A stretch of 64,000 bases of DNA from Rostratula benghalensis (lineage: Eukaryota > Chordata > Aves > Charadriiformes > Rostratulidae), in contig VXAI01000019.1 in NCBI GenBank assembly GCA_013399305.1, forward strand, positions 4,340,491 to 4,404,490. Direction: 5' to 3'. Positions 38,401 through 48,425 of this stretch are shown here, piece by piece. The position numbers were made by a program, and so were the translations under genes. How positions within the stretch are numbered: the first letter of the stretch is position 1; each line of letters opens with the position of its first letter. The notes under the pieces were generated by a model. The model was not told where the DNA came from. It was given only the letters and a program-made list of their open reading frames with translations, and ran no database searches.

Positions 38401-39943
38401 CAGTGACGAAGCTACCAAGTGCCATGCCCGGTGTCCAGAAAGTGCCCCTGTGCGACAAGTGTGGCAGTGGGATCCTGTGAGTTGCTTCTTTTTTGTTTTA
38501 GAGTTCTCTACTTCAAGCACACGTCCTCAAACACCACTGCAGGACTGCTTTCCAAGTGATGGTCTTGGTTTTCCTCTGCACTAGTAGAGAAATGATTCTA
38601 GAGGGCAGGGATATAACAACATTTTAACAACGACGTTCCCCAATATTGGACAATATTGGTGCTGGGCCACCTTGTCTAGACCATGCTTTTCCCAAGAAAG
38701 GTTGGACCAGATGATCCTTGAAGGCCCTCCCAAGCTGGGATTCTATAAAATAATTACAAAAATATATTGCTCTAAATCCCAAATTGTTAACCTGTACCTT
38801 AGACGCTTTGGATACAGATGATTTCATTTTCGGCAATGTGCTGTCAAGGCTTTAATTAAGATTTCTTGGGAGCTTTTGCAAGTCAATCATTAACACATAC
38901 ATAATGAAACCAGTGGTCACCTGTGCTGTGTTGTCTCAGGCTGTGAATTCTTAAAAGTTTCATGGTAAAACATCCTTCTCCCAGCCCAGAAAGCTCTGTG
39001 GGTCTATTTTAAAATGACCAGATTTCTGTCTGAATGAAATCACTAACTTAGCAAAGAACACAGGTAATGATGAGTTCAGAGAACACAGCCACCAAGAAGA
39101 AGAAATGTGGGGTTTTTTAAAAACACTCCTTTTGTCATCATTTTGATAGGTTATACCGTACTTTCTGTGCTGTAACCAGTCTAATGTTTCTGGAAATTCT
39201 GGTTTCCCAATGAACTATTTTGATCAAATCTACAGAATTTTACATCACTTACTCAAACTCAGCTTCCAACTTTAAATTATGTAATAGTTAGCAAAACCAC
39301 CAGACAAAAAAATCTAAAAGCCTTGAGATAAATACCTAGAGTCACACTGTAGTTTCTTCTCACTTTAATATAGGATTGTAGAATGGTTCAAGTTGGAAAG
39401 GACCTTGAGGATCATCAAGTTCCAACCCCCCTGCCCTGGGCAGGGACACCTCCCACCAGCCCAGGTTGCTCCAAGCCCCATCCCAGCCTGGCCTTGAAGC
39501 CCTCCAGGGATGGGGCAGCCACAGCTTCTCTGGGCAACCTGGGCCAGGCTCTCACCACCCTCACAGCAAAGAATTTCTTCCTCATATGTCATCTAAATCT
39601 CCCCTTTCAGTTTAAAACCATTCCCTCCCATCCTATGGCTCCTCTCCCTGACCAAGTGTCCCTCCCCATCTCTCTTGGAGCCCCTTTTAGGGACTGGATT
39701 AATATGAATTAATTGTGGGGTTTTTTTTTTTCCTTTCCATTACTTCCACGCAGAGGAACAGTGGTGAAGGCACGTGATAAATACCGGCACCCAGAATGTT
39801 TCGTGTGCTCTGACTGCAACCTCAACCTGAAACAAAAAGGCTACTTCTTTGTGGAGGGACAACTGTACTGCGAGGCTCACGCCCGAGCTCGCATGAGGCC
39901 ACCGGAGGGATACGAAGCAGTTACCGTGTACCCAAATTGTTAG
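17329..39943 (+). CDS. PDLIM3: PDLIM3 (ALP), PDZ and LIM domain protein 3, nine coding exons
   Basis: Z-disc and stress-fibre adaptor of the ALP/Enigma family. In the family the PDZ domain and the ZM (ZASP-like) motif bind alpha-actinin. Coding exons are 17329-17421, 20901-21052, 23034-23118, 29392-29579, 30064-30131, 34272-34535, 37141-37268, 38365-38476 and 39754-39943, all with GT donors and AG acceptors. The skeletal form (exons 1-4, 7-9) gives 315 residues and the other form (1-3, 5-9) gives 363; human isoforms are 316 and 364. The PDZ domain spans residues 1-84 with the PWGF loop at 12-15. The LIM domain has zinc ligands C245, C248, H265, C268, C271, C274, C292 and H295 in 315-residue numbering. 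The start ATG has A at -3. All exons are intact. Confidence 0.97.
17422..20900 (+). other. PDLIM3 intron 1
   Basis: No repeat family recognised. It holds an A-rich AAAG/AAAC stretch at about 17,690-17,725 and a G-rich tract at about 17,838-17,859 with quadruplex-forming appearance. The acceptor before exon 2 is TTTTTTTTCAG. Confidence 0.8.
20901..21052 (+). CDS. PDLIM3: PDLIM3 coding exon 2 (PDZ domain)
   Basis: Residues 32-81 plus two bases of codon 82. It begins [18 protein letters not shown] and carries the core PDZ beta strands and helix ([14 protein letters not shown]). Donor is AG|GTATGT and the phase is 2. Confidence 0.97.
21100..21391 (-). mobile_element. CR1 LINE fragment in PDLIM3 intron 2
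   Basis: Begins with AGAATCATAGAATGATTTCG, the complement of the CR1 3' terminal repeats, then GGTTGGAAGGGACCTTTAAG. It keeps the true 3' end and starts only about 50 bp after the exon 2 donor. Confidence 0.9.
21490..21552 (+). mobile_element. CR1 3'-terminal fragment, opposite orientation
   Basis: A short piece reading GACTTGATGATCCCAAGGG, CCTCTTCCAACCTGAATGA and a terminal ATTCTATGATTCT, which is the sense-strand CR1 3' end. It faces the CR1 copy at 21,100 with an AT-rich spacer between them. Confidence 0.82.
23034..23118 (+). CDS. PDLIM3: PDLIM3 coding exon 3
   Basis: Completes codon 82 and encodes residues 83-110, including [17 protein letters not shown], just after the PDZ domain. It ends CCACAG|GTATGA in phase 0. 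This is the branch point of the alternative splicing: it joins exon 4 or exon 5. Confidence 0.96.
23119..29391 (+). other. PDLIM3 intron 3
   Basis: Large AT-rich intron with one CR1 copy at about 28.05-28.49 kb, a short TA repeat near 26,550 and adjacent inverted repeats at 28,828-28,883. No further exon was recognised. Confidence 0.75.
28046..28486 (+). mobile_element. CR1 LINE fragment in PDLIM3 intron 3
   Basis: Sense-oriented CR1. It has GGCTGAGAGAGCTGGGACT, AGCCTGGAGAAGAGAAG, the CTGCCCAGGGAGG block, GTCCCTTCCAACTCTGAC and a terminal TCCATGATTCCATGA. It is a fairly complete 3' 440 bp. Confidence 0.92.
29392..29579 (+). CDS. PDLIM3: PDLIM3 alternative exon 4 (skeletal-type, ZM motif)
   Basis: Encodes [16 protein letters not shown] at residues 111-126 and a ZM-type stretch at about 140-165 ([22 protein letters not shown]), matching the exon of the shorter skeletal-muscle ALP isoform. 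Length is 188 nt, phase 0 in and 2 out. Acceptor is TACAG|GAATTC and donor is CAAAA|GTGAGT. Joining it to exon 5 produces a stop within three codons, so the two are incompatible. Confidence 0.95.
29712..29736 (+). repeat. Poly-A tract (25 A) between alternative exons
   Basis: Uninterrupted A run inside the 484-nt intron that separates alternative exons 4 and 5. Confidence 0.9.
30064..30131 (+). CDS. PDLIM3: PDLIM3 alternative exon 5 (smooth-type)
   Basis: Encodes [16 protein letters not shown] and onward, residues 111-132 of the longer isoform, plus two bases of codon 133. Length 68 nt, phase 0 in and 2 out. The acceptor follows a CCTCTTTTCTTTAC pyrimidine tract, and the donor is AGCAG|GTTAAA, which is weaker than consensus. 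It matches the human exon starting [10 protein letters not shown]. Confidence 0.94.
31298..31985 (-). mobile_element. CR1 LINE fragment, longest copy here
   Basis: Starts ATCATAGAATAGTTTGTG and GTTGGAAGGGACC. It continues through CTCTGGGCAACCTGGACC and CAGCCTGTCCTCACAGC to the block CTTGGCCTTGTTGAACCTCA near 31,960. About 690 bp. No intact reverse-transcriptase frame. Confidence 0.92.
33778..34050 (+). mobile_element. CR1 LINE fragment upstream of exon 6
   Basis: Sense-oriented: GGCTGCCCAGGGAAGTGG, GGAGTCACCATCCCTGGAGG, AGGTCCCTTCCAACCAAACC and terminal ATTCTATGATTCTAT. It ends about 220 bp before PDLIM3 exon 6. Confidence 0.92.
34170..34271 (+). promoter_or_regulatory. Extended pyrimidine tract and AG exclusion zone before exon 6
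   Basis: Between an AG at 34168-34169 and the acceptor AG at 34270-34271 there is no AG dinucleotide for 100 nt. The stretch is rich in CTCT and TCTT motifs. Candidate branch sites are GGTTAAC near 34175 and two copies of CTGTAAC. This layout suggests a distal branch point and possible PTB-type regulation. Confidence 0.55.
34272..34535 (+). CDS. PDLIM3: PDLIM3 alternative exon 6 (ZM motif)
   Basis: 264 nt encoding a Ser/Gly/Thr-rich segment ([17 protein letters not shown]) and then the ZM region at about residues 188-211 of the longer isoform ([19 protein letters not shown]). Acceptor is AACGCAG|CGG and donor is ATAAG|GTAATC. Phase 2 in and 2 out. It is more GC-rich than the surrounding intron. 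Confidence 0.96.
34536..37140 (+). other. PDLIM3 intron 6
   Basis: AT-rich, with TA-rich sequence near 36,060-36,110 and a 41-bp tandem duplication at 36,819-36,900. No exon or CR1 copy recognised. Confidence 0.75.
36819..36900 (+). repeat. 41-bp tandem duplication (two copies)
   Basis: Copies at 36819-36859 and 36860-36900 both begin GCTGCTAGAGCCAGAATGG. They differ at only two positions (T/C inside and the last base), which suggests a recent duplication. Confidence 0.95.
37141..37268 (+). CDS. PDLIM3: PDLIM3 coding exon 7
   Basis: Common to both isoforms. Encodes [20 protein letters not shown] and onward to NLVSEEG. The acceptor follows TGTGATGCAG and the donor is GAAG|GTGGTT. Phase 2 in and 1 out. 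Read directly after exon 3 it shifts frame and stops at 37237-37239. Confidence 0.95.
37269..38364 (+). other. PDLIM3 intron 7
   Basis: AT-rich, including a palindromic ATTAAAATTTTAAT near 37,850. No repeat family or exon recognised. Confidence 0.75.
38365..38476 (+). CDS. PDLIM3: PDLIM3 coding exon 8 (LIM start)
   Basis: Encodes [17 protein letters not shown] and onward to [12 protein letters not shown], which gives the first two zinc ligands of the LIM domain (C245, C248). Acceptor is TTCTCAG|ATG and donor is ATCCT|GTGAGT. Phase 2 out. Confidence 0.96.
38690..38752 (+). mobile_element. CR1 3'-end fragment
   Basis: Sense-oriented short piece: GTTGGACCAGATGATCCTTG, GGCCCTCCCAAGCTGGGATT and CTATAAAAT. 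It is an old, degraded 3' tip in PDLIM3 intron 8. Confidence 0.75.
39372..39697 (-). mobile_element. CR1 LINE fragment abutting PDLIM3 exon 9
   Basis: Complement of the CR1 3' region: GGATTGTAGAATGGTTCAAG, GTTGGAAAGGACC, ACCTCCCACCAGCCCAGG, TCTCTTGGAGCCCC. Its far end lies only about 56 bp before the exon 9 acceptor. Confidence 0.92.
39754..39943 (+). CDS. PDLIM3: PDLIM3 coding exon 9 (LIM domain, stop)
   Basis: Encodes [18 protein letters not shown] and the remainder of the LIM domain through [10 protein letters not shown], then [14 protein letters not shown] and TAG at 39941-39943. It supplies six of the eight zinc ligands. The human protein ends YPKA, so the last two residues differ. Confidence 0.97.
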
Positions 39944-40974
39944 TCTTACCTTAACACACAAAAAATCTATGCATGCACAAACACACCCCACCAAAGGAGA
40001 AAGAAAAAAGAAAAAAAAAAAAAAAAAAAAAAGCCATTAACAGCATAGAACTGCCATACAAGTCTCAGGATTTCTGCCTGGTTCCAAAGTAGCAGCTTTT
40101 AAACCTTTTCTGGTGGGGTTCTGAAGGAGGTGGAAGTCCTTGTTGGCCAGCAGTAGCGCATTACAGCAGTAAAATTCTGCTAAAATATTGTCTTCTTCCA
40201 AGGTGCCAATATAACTCAGTGAAGTATAAACTCAAACAGCTGTCCTGGAATGAAAAAGGTGAAACAGCTGAGGTCTTACACGATTAATACAGTATATAGA
40301 GAAGCGCTGTAATCACAACATTATTTTTAACATACATATCAAACATCATAATATCTACATATTAAACATCAAAGTGTTACAGGCTGGGCCCTACCAAACA
40401 TAGCAACTCCACAGATGATTAGAAAAGCAGCTATTTTACATGGATAGTATGAAACAAGCAGTTGCTCGTGTCTGCTTCCACCATCTATTATTCAACCACC
40501 ATCACTGTACGCCAAAAAAATAGATTTTGCTTACTTTGCTTTGAATTTGGAGCTATGTTGACCTAATTTTCTGATGCAGCAACTGTGGTAAGGAGTATGT
40601 AACCAGTCATACAGTAAAATGGCTAGGATAACAAAGGCTGTTCAGTAAGAAGTAGAGTAGAAGTTCTCCATTGTTTTAATGATTCACCATCAGCTCCCCC
40701 GTCACTCAGCAGAAAACTTCTAAGGTATGCACACACGTATATTGGGGGTTTTTTTGGGGATAAAAAAAAGCCCAACCAAACAAAACACACACAGTCCAGT
40801 AGGAATTCACTACAAACTGAGAATGAAAGTAAGTTTTAAAACCTTTCTGCAGAAAGTGGTGCTGGTTTTTTTGCATCTCCCATCTTTCGATTTCTGTAAT
40901 AGAAACAATGGGGAAATATCATCGTAGTGTCTGTATTGCTGGTAAATTAAAACTTGGACAACTTTAAAAATAAA
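39944..40974 (+). other. Probable PDLIM3 3' UTR
   Basis: Follows the stop codon directly. It includes a 22-A run at 40011-40032. An AATAAA hexamer at 40969-40974 is one candidate polyadenylation signal; others lie at 41346-41351 and 41657-41662. The true end cannot be decided from sequence alone. Confidence 0.4.
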
Positions 40975-42631
40975 TAGTAATTAAAAGGTGCAAAGGAGAG
41001 CTCTTTTATAAATAGCCTGGTGAAGTCCTAAGGAAAAAAAAAAGGATGAAATAATAGTTTTTAAATCGATTTTTGAAATGTTTTAAGGGCTATATTGCTT
41101 TCAGGTAGGTGCCAGTTACATACACACACCCGACTGCCAAACTCAGTCTTAGTTTTTTCATAAAATATCAACACAACTCTCAAATGATTTAATGGGGTCT
41201 TTTGCTTCACGACAGAAAAAAATCTACAAAGCTTTATATCATCTAAAGACTAGGAGAAATTAACAATTCAGTGGCAAACATTCATATATACCTTTCCCAT
41301 TCTACAGTAGAAGAAGCTTAAAGTGTAAGAAGAACATGGAATCAAAATAAAGGAGCTATACATATTTTAATGTTATTTGAAAAATTCAGATGAGCTTGAA
41401 ATACAATGTCCACGTATTCAAAGAGGTTTCAAAACCTCTTAAAGTATTATTGCAGAATTTAAATATTTTTTAAAATGTGCATGGCACTGCATTTGTAGTT
41501 GATGTCTGGGTATCAAAAGCAGACATAAAAAAAAGCATTGTGCCCTTCTGAAGGTTAGTTCCTGAATTGGTTTTGGGCACACAACATTATTCTGCTCCTC
41601 ATGTATGATGGGGGATATGTGTAGCCATCCTATTTTTCCACTGATAAAGCCCATAAAATAAATCTGAAAATCCCCTTTGAAGTGCGAGTGTGCATAATAA
41701 CTATTTTTACAAACCTAAAATGTCATCAGCGTTTTAAAATACTTGCTTAATGTTAATTTCTTTGTGAAGTAACTGAAGGTAAAAATAAATCTACTACATA
41801 TGAGAAAGATTCTGTGTTTCTTGTCAACTGGTATGAAAAACAAGAAAGTGTGAGGGTCAAGTGACTTGACAGTAATAGAAGTTTGGCATTTTCAGCCTGA
41901 CAGAGGAGTGTGCTTCAGATTTATCAAACCACGGGCTAGAATGAGAGACGATTTTTATATTAGGCATTTGACTACATAATCTGGGCAAAATTTGCTTTCT
42001 GAAACGGAATGAGACCGTGTGCTTTCAGAACTGAAGACCCAAAGCTGCTCTCTCTTTAATGGGCCAAACATACCGATCACAACAGAGGGGAAACTCTCAG
42101 GGGAGTAGACACAAGAACCGTTATGTTAAAAGAAAGTCCCAGGACATGACCTGATGCCAAAACACAGGGGGAAAGTTCACTGGTGTTGCATCACCACGTG
42201 GGGCTATTTTGAGAGGTCTGAGGTTGGACAAGACTTTGACAGAAGATACCTAAGGACTATCTAATTGCAAGTACTGGCCCGTGTGGAAACCTTTATGCCA
42301 ATATAACAAAAGATTTTCAGTTCATGCAGATTCTAGAATCATTGATCCTGGTAGAGGAGAAGAATAGGACATCTCATCCTACAGTCACTTCAGTCTGAGA
42401 GAATTGAATATAGAGATTTATCTGCGAGAGAAAGACAGAGCAATTCTCCTGTTGCCTGCTGAAGGCCGAATTCTTTCTCTGAGTAGGGCGTCAGCAGCTC
42501 CTGGCACAAGTCCTTCACAAAGCATCCAGCTGAAGAACCACCCACTTTATCTTCTGGCTTAAGTAAATCATCACAGCTGAATGCTACCGTGCCTCTCAGC
42601 TCTGTCCAGACTTGTTTATATATGTGTGTGA

Positions 42632-42651
42632 GTATATATATATATATATAT
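42632..42651 (+). repeat. TA microsatellite
   Basis: About ten TA units, preceded by a short TATGTGTGTG stretch. Confidence 0.9.
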
Positions 42652-45600
42652 TACAAGCTGCAGAGAGCCATGGCATTTATTTTTAGATGGAGACAAAGAC
42701 AGTCAGTGTGACTTCACACACTGGTTATCTCGCCTCTTCAGACCTCCATCAACAGGTGTGAAAAGCTTTGCTCCCCCTGCACAGACAGCAGGGCTGTGCT
42801 GGGCGATGTGAAAAGCTTCTGGTGAAACTGCAATTCTCCAAATTTCCCATGTGAAAATACACAGAGTTATTTATTTCTATAATACTTTTTGTACCAGTTT
42901 TTCCACGACAAATGCTTTTGGTCTTTGCAGTAATGCTGAAGTAGTGTTGCCAATGACTTGAAACCTAAAAAGAAAAGTTCTCTAAAGCAGTTAAAAGAAA
43001 CGACGTTGTTTCCATCAACTCAGGAACTTTTTCAGCTTTTCAGCCACAATTTGTCACGTCAGAGATTAGACTAAAACTTTTTGTTCGGAAGTTTGCTCTT
43101 GAAAGCAAATTCAATTTATCCTACAGTTTGGTTCACATCACACAACAGCTTCAGGGCACACAAAGTGGGTTCCTGTATGACGAAATTCAATTAGAAAATG
43201 AGTTAATGAGTCCCTGCTAATGAGCACCAACCAGGGATGGGAATTCATTCCCCAGCATCAAACCAGAGCCAACCAGCCCCTCCTTGAAACACCTATAGGG
43301 AGGTACCAGGTCCTCCACACCCACCGAGCTGCTCCCGCTGCACCACGCTGCCCGCTAACCCCTTGGAGCAGTTCCTGCAACCATCATAGGAAATGTCTTA
43401 ACAGAAATTAAATTAGTGACCAGTTGATACTAGAGATCCACCCAGTCTCAGATTTTGGACGGAGATGTTCCAAAGGAACATCACAGCCCTGCTCACACCT
43501 GGCTGCCGGTTTGCCAAGGCTCAGAGGTGTTTGATCAAGAATTTTGGTTCAAATATAAACCATATGAAAGGAAACAATTGTGCAGTTGGGTGTAGATCTG
43601 GCTTGTATTTAAAATACATGCACTTGATTTAAACTCTGTTTGAGGGGGGCTTGTTCACGAGGACATGACTATTATTTACCTAGTGGGTTCAGGCATTTAT
43701 AAATAAAACGGAGGGAAATCAAACGTGCTTGTTGGCATAGATCCAGCAAATATTCTCTCTAAAGGCAACCACACTCTGCAGATTTGGCCTTTTATGTCTC
43801 ATTTTTTCTCCTCTCATCCAGGCAAGCTACTCGGATAGCTACTTATGAAATTGTTAGCAATGCCACCAGCAGATTATTCTGTTTCTCTTCACATATAAAG
43901 TCTTCGAGCATACAAGAGGCCTTCAGCACATGCTCAGCATCACCAACTAAAATCTTTGTCTCCACAGCACAGGCTTGATAAGTAACATTATCTACACAAC
44001 GTCCAAGCTCACAGAGGATTTTGTTCCTATATATGGTAAAGCAGAGTTCTGTTTTAACATTCTGAGTGGATGTTTCTAGTTACACTCAGTCTACCTAATC
44101 CTCCCTCTCCCCACCCTGGGGTATGATCCAAAGACCAGGAAAGCTCTTGGGAAAGTCTTCAAAGATTGTATATTCTATTACCCTGGCAAAAAATGCTCTC
44201 TTTGGCACAGGCTAGGACAGTTGTCCAAAACAAAACTGTAAAAACCCCACTGTTTCATACACAGTTCATGTGCTAACAAAGCTCCAGCTCTGTTGGAGTG
44301 ACAAATCCAGACACACAGAAACTGAAGAGTAGTGAAACCTTATTTGTTACTCAGAAAACAAACTATTCAGTAAATACCAAGAGGGTTCCAATCAAAAGTC
44401 TCTTGCAAACTTTCCACAGTGTGGGGTTCTTTCTTTTCCAGATACTGTTCAGAACCAGATTTTTATAAGTGTCTCATTCTCTGTATTAATGACTTTTAAA
44501 AACACCTTAGTATATTCATGATTTTAGAGGGTTTTAATTATCCTGCTTAAACCAGCAGCCTATAAAAAGCAAAATATTAATTAGACCAGATAGACTTAAG
44601 AGATATGACTGGAACATCATGTTTCATAGCAAGAAGGTGGGGGAAAAGAAGGTAATACATTCAGCCAAATTGTCTCAGCACGTTCAGGCCAAAAACGAGT
44701 TTCTGTATCATGATGAAATCAATGTTGTTTATGATTTTACAGAAAACTTGTAGGATGTCAGTAGCAACACCTTACACTCTCCCCACAAGGCACAGAAATG
44801 TTCAGTCTGTTTGCAGATAGAAAGGAATTTGCAGATAGAGAGTTTGCCAGCACCAGCTCCCATTCACTGCCTCAGATCTCTTACAACCTCTTCAGCCAGG
44901 CCAGTTCAAGACTACACCCAAGGAGGATGTATGAAGTGAAAAGTACAAATGTTTCAAAGTCAGATTCTTCCACTGGCTATCTTCTCTCTTTTTATTATTT
45001 ATTAGAGAAGCATATATTACAAGAAGACCAGAGACGTCCCAACTGCATGAGCCGCTGTATAGGGAATAAGAAATAATCGGTGGCCCACAGTCCAACATTC
45101 AGGCTAAGAAAATAAGGCAATTACAGTATGGAAGGGAAAGGATACAATATGAAGGATAAGTTATATGATAATTTATAACCATTTGGTTATTTTCCTTTTT
45201 TTTTTATATATATAAGGTTGGTGGACTGAGGTTGAAATAAAGCTGTAGGAGCTACAAAGTGGGAGAAAAAGGCAGAAATAACCATTCCACACAAAGAAAG
45301 AACACAGAGTAAAATGTGTAAAAAAACAGTCATACACCAAGATACCAGCAAGATCTTTTATCAGCTGACCCAGTTTCTGGCTGGCTCACAACAATTTCTC
45401 CCTTCCCTAAACTCAAATTAATTGGAAAAATGAGAGACTGGGTGAGGATGCTGCTCTGTGTTAACAGGAATAGTCCTTTACACTTCTGTTTGAGTATCAA
45501 TTAGTTTATGCCTACACAGCCTCAGGGATTTCAGGAGATTCTCTGATCCTAACACAGGATTATAATCCTAAAAACATTCACTTATTTCTTCCCTGTCTCA

Positions 45601-46974
45601 CAATTCATCTATCCTTTTCCATTCTCACTATGACTTGTTACGAGATTCTTCTCCAGGAATACACACACCACATGTTAATTGCCTTTCCTACACACTTCCT
45701 CCTCCCTGCTTATTAACAACCTGCCTCCCTGAATCAAGAGCTACTCTCACCTTTGCCAGAGTATGGAAGAATAAGTTTCAGAAGCAATGCACCGAGATAA
45801 CAGCACTGTCTTTCCTTATGGGTCCAGAAAAAATGCTAACAGGGTGAGTCCCTTAATTAGATCTAATTAGTTCTAATGACTCTGTGACATAAAGGTTTTT
45901 CTTTGAAGGTCACACCTAAGCACAGATGTAGTTTTGGATGCCTGTTAGGAAAAACTGTATCAGCTATTGTCCTGCTCTCTCAGCAGAGGTAAGGATTGAG
46001 TAAAATATGCTTTACCGTGGTAGCACCTGGGCAAATAAGGAGCTGTCAAATGAATCACGGTTCTACCCTGGCATCTATGGTAAAAAGCAAAACCTTCACA
46101 GCTCTCAGACTGCAGCCCTGCCCAGGATCTCATCACTGTCTGCCCAACAGGCTTCCCATGGCAATTAAATGTCCTGAAAACAACCCCTCCTCCAAAACGC
46201 TGGAAGGGCTCAAACTCATGGTCTCACTACACTACAAAAGATAATAAAGGAATCCAAAAGTAGGAGAACCTTTTTTTCCTCAAATTCCAAGGTCAGACAG
46301 CAATGTTAAGTTTCTAACCTTATATCTTAACTAATTACCAATAACAGAGGATACTAGATGCATGGTAAAATAAATCAGCAGAGTAGAAGTAAGGGTCACA
46401 CTCATCCAGAATCCTACACATACAAGTGGGTAAGTTTGCTGCAGTGGTGGTAGAAGAATTGTCTTTTGATTTTAGGTCTCAAACAACTCTGCCCTTGATA
46501 CTTCAAACCTCCCTGAAAGACGTCAAGTTACGTAAACTGACGATGGCTCTAACACTCTACCTCTTCAATTAGAGAACCAACCTCACATCTCCAACTATTT
46601 AATGTATTCTGTCCCTGTGACCCCCTGTCAGATCCCAGTGCCTCACATGCTTGGCCACTTACTGCTGTCCTGTTTAAATAAACCTGTCTGGGCTGCACCT
46701 GTTCAAAGGTTCCTGGAACACGTCCCCTCCTCCTCTCACAATAATCAAGAGGTGACAGCTGTCCCCTGTAGCTGATTCTAACATTTCTGTCATATCTGGG
46801 GACACAGACAAATTTAATCAGCTGTTCACAATTAGCCCACATTTCCCTAAGAAGACCCATGGGGCTACAAAGACCTGAGCCGTGCAGTCTCAAGCCAGGT
46901 TGGCATCTGCTACTGCAAGTTATAAAAACAATGGGCTGTTTCCAAATATGTCTCTCTCCTTTTTTTTTTTTTTT

Positions 46975-47330
46975 TTGTTTCTGGGGCCCCCAACCCCAAA
47001 AGGAGCAGATCCAGAGAAGGCCACAATATTGCTGTGAGGGCTGGAGCCCCTCTGCTGTGAGGACAGGCTGAGAGAGCTGGGGGGGAGGTTCAGCCTGGAG
47101 AAGAAAAGGCTCCAGGGAGACCTTAGAGCCCCTTCCAGTCCCTAAAGGGGCTCCAGGAGAGATGGGGAGGGACTCTTGATCAAGGAGGAGAGCCATAAGA
47201 CGAGGGGGAATGTTTTTAAACTGAAAGAGGGAAGATTTAGATTAGACCTCAGGAAAAACTTCTTTGCTGTGAGGGTGGTGAGACCCTGGCCCAGGTTGCC
47301 CAGAGAAGCTGTGGCTGCCCCATCCCAGTA
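46975..47330 (+). mobile_element. CR1 LINE fragment lacking its 3' end
   Basis: Sense-oriented: GAGGACAGGCTGAGAGAGCT, GGAGAGATGGGGAGGGACTC, GCCCAGAGAAGCTGTGGCTG. It breaks off inside the element at CCCCATCCCAG and has no 3' terminal repeat. A T-rich run precedes it at about 46,960. Confidence 0.9.
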
Positions 47331-48047
47331 AAAGGTTCTGATTCTAATTCACAGAAAAGTACTGAAGAAAAACCTGTGGAGACAACATTGTCACTAGTGT
47401 CAGAAGAGGATCCAAAAAATCCTCAAAAATTGTAAGCAAGGAACAAATTACAGTGACAGATTTTATGTTCTATTAATTACAGATTGCAAACACAAGCCAA
47501 AAATTGTTTTACCCCTTATGATGCAACAAAAATGAAAACCAATTATTTCTGGGCTGGAAAGCAAGAGCTAAACCTAAAGTTTATGTTTAGTGGTGGTGTG
47601 TGATAATGTGGGGCTAATTCAAGCCACTAAACTCTCCAGCTGTCCCTCGACAGGTGTCAAGTGGTTTCACCAACTTGGTACTTCAGCAAAAACAGGTTAG
47701 AGCTATTTGGAGAGCCTGAAAACCTTGACTGTTACAGCTACGCCATCCTTAAAGACTGAGAGGCATGATCCCAGCATAACTGTCTTATCTACACCATTTT
47801 TTTGCAAACTACCCTTCCAAAAAGATTTTCACATGTACCATTATCACTGGTTTTGTCAACTTGTGGAACTATAATCTTCTGGTGCTGTAAGAACACATGG
47901 TAAGCTTTTAGCATTAGTACTGAGTGACAAGTCCCATGACTGGATATTAAAAAACTCAATCTCCTCAACATCTCCCACCACTAAGCTAGTTAACTAATTA
48001 TCTTTTAGATTTCATCTGTTTCCTCTCTCCCTATTAAAAAATAAAAA

Positions 48048-48425
48048 AAGAATCATTGAATCATTCAGGTTGGAAGAGACCTTTGGGATCATGGAATCCA
48101 ACCCTGCTCTACAAACTCCTCCCCTACACCAAATCTCCCAACACCACATCTAAATGACTCTTAAATACATTCAGAGATGGAGACTCAACCACCTCCCTGG
48201 GCAGACTCTTCCAGTGTCTGACCACTCTTTCTGGGAAAAATTCTTTCCTCATGTTCAGCCTAAACCTACCCTGTTGTAGCTTGAAGCCATTCCCTCTCAT
48301 TCTATCACCTGTGAGAAGAGACCAGCACCAACCTCTCTACAATGTCCTTTCAAGGAGTTGTAGAGAGGGATGAGGTCTCCCCTCAGCCTCCTCTTCCTCA
48401 ACCAAAACACTCCCAATAAATAACT
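48048..48425 (-). mobile_element. CR1 LINE fragment, divergent subfamily
   Basis: Starts AATCATTGAATCATTCAGG and GTTGGAAGAGACC, then CACCTCCCTGGGCAGACTC and ATGAGGTCTCCCCTCAGC. Wording differs from the other copies (AGAGACC rather than AGGGACC, and TCCCAACACCACATCTAAATG). Confidence 0.88.

Noticed and set aside
44798..45076. Possible CCDC110 remnant (92-codon frame)
   Set aside because: No heptad pattern or similarity to CCDC110 that I can recognise. Kept only as noncoding sequence.
46549..47196. 215-codon open frame on the - strand, the longest in the window
   Set aside because: Its first part is the complement of a CR1 copy and a poly-K stretch from the adjoining T run. The rest matches no protein I recognise. 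It has no exon-like boundaries.
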